A stretch of DNA of 64,000 nt from Epiperipatus broadwayi (lineage: Eukaryota > Onychophora > Udeonychophora > Euonychophora > Peripatidae), in the NCBI GenBank assembly GCA_028023455.1, contig JAQFVV010006294.1, positions 2,629,001 to 2,693,000 of the forward strand. Reading direction: 5' to 3'. The position numbers and the translations under genes were made by a program. Positions within the stretch are counted from its first letter, which is position 1; every line of letters starts with the position of its first letter. Positions 58,641 through 64,000 of the stretch are shown in pieces. The notes under the pieces are model-generated. The model searched no databases. It was not told the origin of the DNA and was given only the letters and a program-made list of their open reading frames with translations.

Positions 58641-58976
58641 TGATTGATTGATTTGCTAAATTGATGAGTATAGCATTTTCCTTATTTATTAAGTCCTTGC
58701 ATATTTAGTTAAAGCCATATTAAAATACATTGAAGACTTCCTCTAATCATGATTTGACAGACAAGATCTAATTAAAAACAAAGTACTTAATCATTTCCTT
58801 TAGTAGTCGTATGATATTATAAACTTTTATTTATTATGCAGCATGACTAGGAATAATATTCCCTGGACACTTAAGAATAACGCACATCTTTGAAAAATTA
58901 GTGTAAAAATATTTATTAAACATAATACAAATATATATATATAGTATTTTATTCATAGAATATATACAACATTTAA

Positions 58977-59327
58977 CTATGAAGCTTCACCTCTGTTAGG
59001 ATAGGAAAACTGCAATCTAGCTGTATTAAAAGTATAGCTAATGATTGGAATGGGTGTTGTGACCTTCCTATAGGCCTCTGACTTGCATGTTGCAGGGTGA
59101 CATATCTTGTGTGCAGGTATGATGATAATTGTACCTAGAAATTTCATGCTCCAAGTCTGAACATACCTTACATATTCTACAATATTGTGAGCAATGTACA
59201 AACTGTTATTTAATGTCTGATGTCTGCCTCTCTGAAAGTTGTTGTCTGCTTTTATACTGAGATCCCTATTCTTATTGGAAATAAATGGATTCATTGACCT
59301 AGCTCTCCAATTGATCTTTTCATGCAT
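58977..59327 (-). CDS. Unassigned ORF, 116 residues, possible terminal exon
   Basis: Minus-strand frame from an ATG preceded by an in-frame TAG, ending in TAG at 58977-58979. It is GC-richer than its surroundings. It contains basic and aromatic residues, a hydrophobic patch (KFLGTIIIIPAHK), Cys at CHPATCKSE, and ends LQFSYPNRGEAS. An AATAAA signal follows the stop by about 20 nt. I recognise no family. It could be the last exon of a gene on this strand or part of an unknown repeat. No convincing splice acceptor is visible upstream. Confidence 0.3.
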   Translation of the reverse strand: MHEKINWRARSMNPFISNKNRDLSIKADNNFQRGRHQTLNNSLYIAHNIVEYVRYVQTWSMKFLGTIIIIPAHKICHPATCKSEAYRKVTTPIPIISYTFNTARLQFSYPNRGEAS

Positions 59328-60529
59328 TAACTATTTATTTATTTTTATTATCACCTCATTGGAGTTTTATTGTAAACAGTATCGATTTTTGATAATGATG
59401 TTTATTATTTGAGAGTAATCTGCTTAGTTAGGATGAGTTTGCAACAAAAACTGGATACAAATGAATGGAATCATTAAAAAAAGTATATCTAAAAAAAAAA
59501 ACATGATCACATAAATACTTATATATGATATTACTTTGTCTTTTTTCATTAAATATGTAGATTTAATTTAAATATAGACTCAATATATTTGGATTTTTTT
59601 TCTCTGTATATATAATGGTGTAATGGTTTTACATCTAACAAGAATTAAATAATTCACATACTTTCTAATGCATGGAATTTAATATACTAAACCAAATCAA
59701 AGCTACTAGCTAGGATTAAATTCCAAGATTCTAAATTTCACTTCCATAAGACTTCTTGGAAGAAAAATGTGTTCTTATTTGCATAAACACTACACTTGTA
59801 TCAGTCAAACAAAAAAAAAAAATGTAATGCATTCAACATTATATAAAATTAATTTATAATAAACTTATTTACAGTAATACTTAAACAACAAATGAATCAT
59901 AAAACACAATAAGGTGTCACTTAAAATTACTGACACTCTCCAAAAAAAAAATCATTCAGTAATTGTAATTTAGGAATATTCTAACACATCATTAAAAGCA
60001 TTTTTAAAGTTTAATTACTAGTATAATAAATTATACTCCACATTGAAAAAGATGAATTGTAAAACAAAGTCCTATATGATAGTTATGAATTTAAATTCAG
60101 CCCATATAACTCTAAATTAAATTCATTTTAATAGATTTGGAATTCTAAACAGAAGATTCTCAACCTTTATACATGATCTCTTTCTGGGTTTTTACAATCT
60201 CCTGGAATTCAGTTTAAGACTTCAATTATCCATCTATTTTATTACCCATTTTAACAATATGTGCAGTCCAACATCATTTCACTCTTGATTTTTTTAATAG
60301 CTTCAACTTCTTTTACCATATATTTTGTTTTTGATCTCTTCTTGATACTCCTAACATACATTTTTCCATATTTCATTGAATATTATGAATGTTATGTGTT
60401 GCTCTTCTGTCAAATATGGAAATCTCACAATCTCTTTAAAAATTTCCTTTTTAAACTTATAGGAATATTTTATTCTAATACTAAGATTTTATCCCAAAAA
60501 CATTACATTCAAGTTTAATTTTATGATTA
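59328..60529. other. AT-rich DNA, no gene seen
   Basis: Nothing recognised; the frame at 60261-60518 overlaps the tail of the LINE in the opposite strand and has no motif. Confidence 0.5.
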
Positions 60530-61203
60530 ATTTCATCCATTATGATTCACTAATTAATAAATTGATCAATGTATTTGTAGTTGTTAACTTTTTCTAATTT
60601 GTAATTATCAATCTTTATTTTCATCCTCTGAAAAAATCGATTGAACATTATTTTAGTTTTATTAGCATTTATCCTTAGTTTCATTTGATAACTTATGAAA
60701 CATTTCATGAAGTTCTGAAGCATTATTTGTAAAAACATTCATATCATATACAAAATCTAGATGATGCAAACAATCTTCATTTATTTTTTATTTTCTTAGT
60801 TTTCCATTTTAATTCACAAAATAGTTATTGTAAAACTGCTGTAAAAAGTTATGGTGATATGGAATCATACATCCCTCTCAATATTAATCTTTTTAATATC
60901 ACCATATAATCTAATCATTGCTGTTGCATTCTGATATTCTTCAGAATATGACAATGTCCTGGGTATATATCTTTATGATCCAATGTTTTAATTGCCGTAG
61001 AAATGCTTATAGAATCAAATGTTTTTCATAATCTACAAATTTAAAACATAATGGCAATTATATTCATGGGTGACTTCCATAACTTTTACTAATACATGGA
61101 TGAGTCACTATGCTAAAACCGCTTTTAAATCCAGCTTGATTTTTTTTGTTGTTGTTCATTAAAACTCCCAAGTTTGCAATAGAATGATAGATTTGGAATT
61201 TAA
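60530..61203 (-). pseudogene. RTE LINE copy B, reverse transcriptase part
   Basis: Minus-strand pieces: QAGFKSGFSIVTHPC, IPRTLSYSEEYQNATAMIRL, YGDIKKI, then MFLQIMLQNFMKCFISYQMK, LRINANKTKIMFNRFFQRMK and KIDNYKLEKVNNYKYIDQFI. The last strings are characteristic of the RT end in RTE-clade LINEs (MKINVKKTKVM, KLEKVNEFKYLGS). The catalytic FADD region is decayed. Many stops. Confidence 0.8.
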
Positions 61204-61454
61204 AACAGTAAACATCACATGATCACCATTTCCTATGCTTGCTCATAACTGTTATTAAAACAGGCAAAACTCTCCGTACAGTAGTGTCACTCAGTGCAAA
61301 CCTGAATAATCAATGAATGCCAGAAGGCTTGTGCATAAAATCCTTATCTAGTCCCTACTCATCTAATATCCCCAGACTAGTTTCTAGTTTGTGACTTTCT
61401 TCAGTGAGGAGCTTTGAATCTGAGAGCACTGCATCTAGATCTTAGGATCTAATT
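61204..61454 (-). mobile_element. Hammerhead-bearing repeat, family A, single copy
   Basis: Matches the unit at 456-910 ('acatcacatgatcacc', 'aacaggcaaaactctcc', 'gagagcactgcatctagat'). About 250 bp, one hammerhead at 61363-61417. It lies inside RTE copy B, at a different LINE position from the insertion in copy A. Confidence 0.8.
61363..61417 (-). ncRNA. Hammerhead ribozyme, family A copy with compensatory stem II
   Basis: Minus strand: UCCUCA arm, CUGAAGA, stem II AGU/ACU with loop CACAA, GAAA, stem III AC/GU with loop UA, GUC, then UGGGGAUAUUAG arm. Relative to 1012-1066, two stem II pairs changed on both sides (G-C to A-U and C-G to U-A), keeping the helix. The core is intact; A opposite A remains at 10.1-11.1. 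Confidence 0.75.
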
Positions 61455-62860
61455 CTAGATATTCAATTCTTTTTAATGGATTATTTTACATTTTTAATTT
61501 ATTTCTTTTCTTTTTTATAAATTGTCGTGTCTCAATAGAAAATTTGTTAATAAGTTACTATATCTGTTGTCTTTCTTGCAGTTCTTAATAGTATATCAGT
61601 TATATACTTATTGATTTCAGTTAAGTCTGAAACATCTTCAAACTTTATTAATATTTTTAAATGACTTGCTGGTTCTAAGGTAAATTATTTGGAAAGTCAA
61701 TTATTTGTATAATCTTTCTTCATAATTTTCATCTCTCTATTTTTGTATTAACATCTATCTTATTAATCGATTATTTTCTGTGTTGAATTTATTAAGAACA
61801 TTACAATCTTGAATTACATACTTTTTGGTTGACAAAATATAATCCAATTCTGTTGTACCTTCATTTGAATGTTTCTATTTCTACTTCTATTCGATATTTT
61901 TCTCAAAGAATTTGTAATATACAATTTTTCTTTATCTGATACCATAACTAAATTTACTCACAAAATGTTCATTTTTTAATTGTTGATCATTTTTAGTTTT
62001 AAGTCTTATATAATAATTGTAAAATGTTTTTGGTTATCAAAAGCATTTTGTATGTTCATATAAAAATATTCTACTTTTTATCACACTGAGGAAGATATTG
62101 GGATATAGAGCTGAATTATCTATATTTGATATCTTTCATTAATTTGAATAATTAATCTTGTCACTCTAGATTTGATATACCATCAATTTCTACAATATTG
62201 TTCTTCCACTTTTTATTTATAAGGAATTTAATTTCATTTGTGCTTCCAATATTTGTGTCTTTGTAGTAAAGTACATGTCCACTTTTTAAATCAATTTTCT
62301 CTTCATTTTTTCTTAAAACTTCACAAAGTCCAAACAACCATTTTATATTAGATAGTTATTCCAATTCATGCAATCTTTCTTCATTTGAAAATTATCAACA
62401 ATTGTAGCTATCTAATAAAAAATTGTCATCAAATAGCAGCCTGGTTTCACAATCAGGGAATTCTTTTCATTTTTGGCCCGAACTGCTGCCTTATCTGGTC
62501 ACTTAGTAAGAGCTATAATTTAGTTTTTCTGTCATAAAAAAATCTTTCACACACCCACATATTTATTCTGTATCAAAAAAACTGAATTGATATTATAGTT
62601 AAAAACTATCAGGCAATTGAGAAGAAAATACATTGTTTCTTAATCTTAAACTCAGATATAAAAGCAATTTAACTCACTATGCTGGTTGATGCATGTAGAA
62701 GACAAGATTATCAATGTTCATTTACTATATGAATAATATAGTAATAATAGCTACAATGACAAATATATATGGAGCAGACTTTAGAAAATCTGCCCTTCTA
62801 GTATCTGAGGGTTCCCTTTTAGTTAACAGCAGGCTCTTTCTGCATCTGGATTAACAATAG
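61455..62860 (-). pseudogene. RTE LINE copy B, linker, endonuclease and 5' leader
   Basis: Order on the minus strand: leader (62860-62460), endonuclease (62450-61800) with 'LFGLCEVLRKNEEKIDLKSG'-like and 'INKKWKNNIVEIDG'-like segments, then the linker matching 1-455. It is homologous to copy A piece by piece and more decayed. Unlike copy A it lacks the 2.1-kb interruption between endonuclease halves. Confidence 0.75.
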
Positions 62861-64000
62861 ATATATTAACCTTTAATTAAATTTAAATTTATAGAGAGAT
62901 ATGACAATCTATAGCTAACAGGTGATCATTACTAATCATTACTGAATTTGTTTTATTAAGACATTTTGAGTGCAAGAAATTTGGCTCTTGTAATTTAAAT
63001 TGAAATGCATTAATATTCAACAAAGATGATGAAGACATATGAGAGGTTGTGATATTGGCTAGGTGATGAGTGTAAAAACATTTTGGACATCATTTATTTT
63101 TTTTAGATATTTTTATTTATATGTTTGAAGAGTATTTGGTGGAGGGAGGGGGATAGTTTTAAATATACCTTCAATATTACACATGGGAAAAAAGAAATTG
63201 GAAATGAATTTATAATATCACATAGTTGTATTTAAAATCTGGGTTAAAAATTATATATTAATCTTTAATCCAATAAATGATTTGTAATAACTATTAATCT
63301 ATATATAATCCTTTTAAACACTTTACTTCTCCCTTATTGCAATTCAGATAATTCTTCTTACACTTTTTTTCAGCAAAAACTTTTTATTATTATTATTACA
63401 GTTTCGGCTGTACCTTGTAGTTTTCATCAGATCTACAAAATTCAAATACAAATAACAATATAACCATTACATAATACATTTTATATTTGATACAAATTTA
63501 TCAATTCTCAAAATTATTAATATTCTATTAACTTCTTAAAATTCTTTAATACATATTATATCTTTCTAATTTTTAATTATTAATTACTCTTTCCTATCTT
63601 CCTATTATTCTAATATCCATAATATTTTTATTTTATACATATTATCTTTTATACATATAATATTTTATACGTACAAATAACCTTACCTTTTTTTTACTAC
63701 CCCAATTTTATTATCCTTATCACTATTAATATATCATTCTTTATTCTTCTTAACTTTTAATTTTATCTATTTATACTTAACATATTTTTTACCTTATTAT
63801 TATCTCAATTATTACACATAAATTTTACCTTATTCTCTTCTTCTACTTCTCTCTAATCTCCATTTTCTACTAGTAATTTAACAGAAAAAAGTGTAAGAAG
63901 AATTATTTGAATTGCAATAACTATTAATGTTGTATTTAAAGAGAAAGTTATCAAATGTGCAAGTGCAAGAAATTTGACCCTTAATAATTGGCAAATTAGG
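62861..64000. other. AT-rich DNA to the end of the window
   Basis: No gene recognised. 63385-63440 (minus strand) has CUGAUGA and GAAACUGUAA resembling the relic at 33070-33130. 'gcaagaaatttg' blocks near 62975 and 63965 suggest an old repeat. Confidence 0.4.

Overview
This is an AT-rich animal nuclear sequence with one recognisable host gene and a dense load of decayed mobile elements. No bacterial-type genes or operons are visible. The host gene, the TTAGGG-like tracts, the tRNA-headed SINEs, and the mix of RTE LINEs, hAT transposons and Penelope-like elements fit an invertebrate with large introns. A mollusc, perhaps a cephalopod, is my guess; this is an inference and not proven.

Host gene: four exons on the + strand (14226-14353, 14464-14573, 16479-16588, 27849-27952) join in consistent phase. 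They encode the C-terminal guanylate-kinase-like domain and stop codon of a DLG5-type MAGUK scaffold protein. The last intron is 11.3 kb and full of transposons. The 3' UTR probably runs to about 28980. The first ~14 kb is read as the preceding intron, because no further exon was recognised there.

Layout: 1-5065 is a broken RTE LINE (- strand) invaded by a hammerhead-bearing repeat. 6474-7935 is a Penelope-like element (PLE), and 7978-10798 holds two PLE copies head to head. 11530-13197 is a candidate DNA element that contains a solo LTR lying in a telomere-like tract. 14226-28980 is the DLG5-like gene, with a hAT element (20352-22977, exact 8-bp target duplication), a local duplication and two kinds of hammerhead repeat in its last intron. 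28980-33680 is plain AT-rich DNA. 33698-40010 is a near full-length two-ORF LINE with an exact 14-bp target duplication. 40025-48390 is mostly plain, with one tRNA-Gly-like sequence. 48437-49090 is a fold-back element. 50473-57780 is a cluster of hAT relics with an inverted pair of hammerhead repeats inside it. 58430-58640 is a small MITE next to a SINE. 58977-59327 is an unassigned ORF. 60530-62860 is a second RTE copy, again interrupted by a hammerhead repeat.

Most interesting content: several unrelated-looking repeats carry hammerhead ribozyme cores (CUGANGA, stem II, GAAA, a tiny 2-bp stem III, and a GUC or AUC cleavage site). The clearest is a head-to-tail array at 25373-26262 with ~400-bp monomers. 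Its outer end lies about 2 nt from a predicted self-cleavage site, as expected for a retrozyme-like element copied from processed RNA. A second family (456-1666, 27081-27309, 61204-61454) has a ~454-bp period and compensatory changes in stem II. A third lies at 52950-53640. Hammerheads in PLEs and animal retrozymes are already known as a class; these particular families, their head-to-head architecture and their insertion in RTE LINEs and a DLG5 intron deserve a check.
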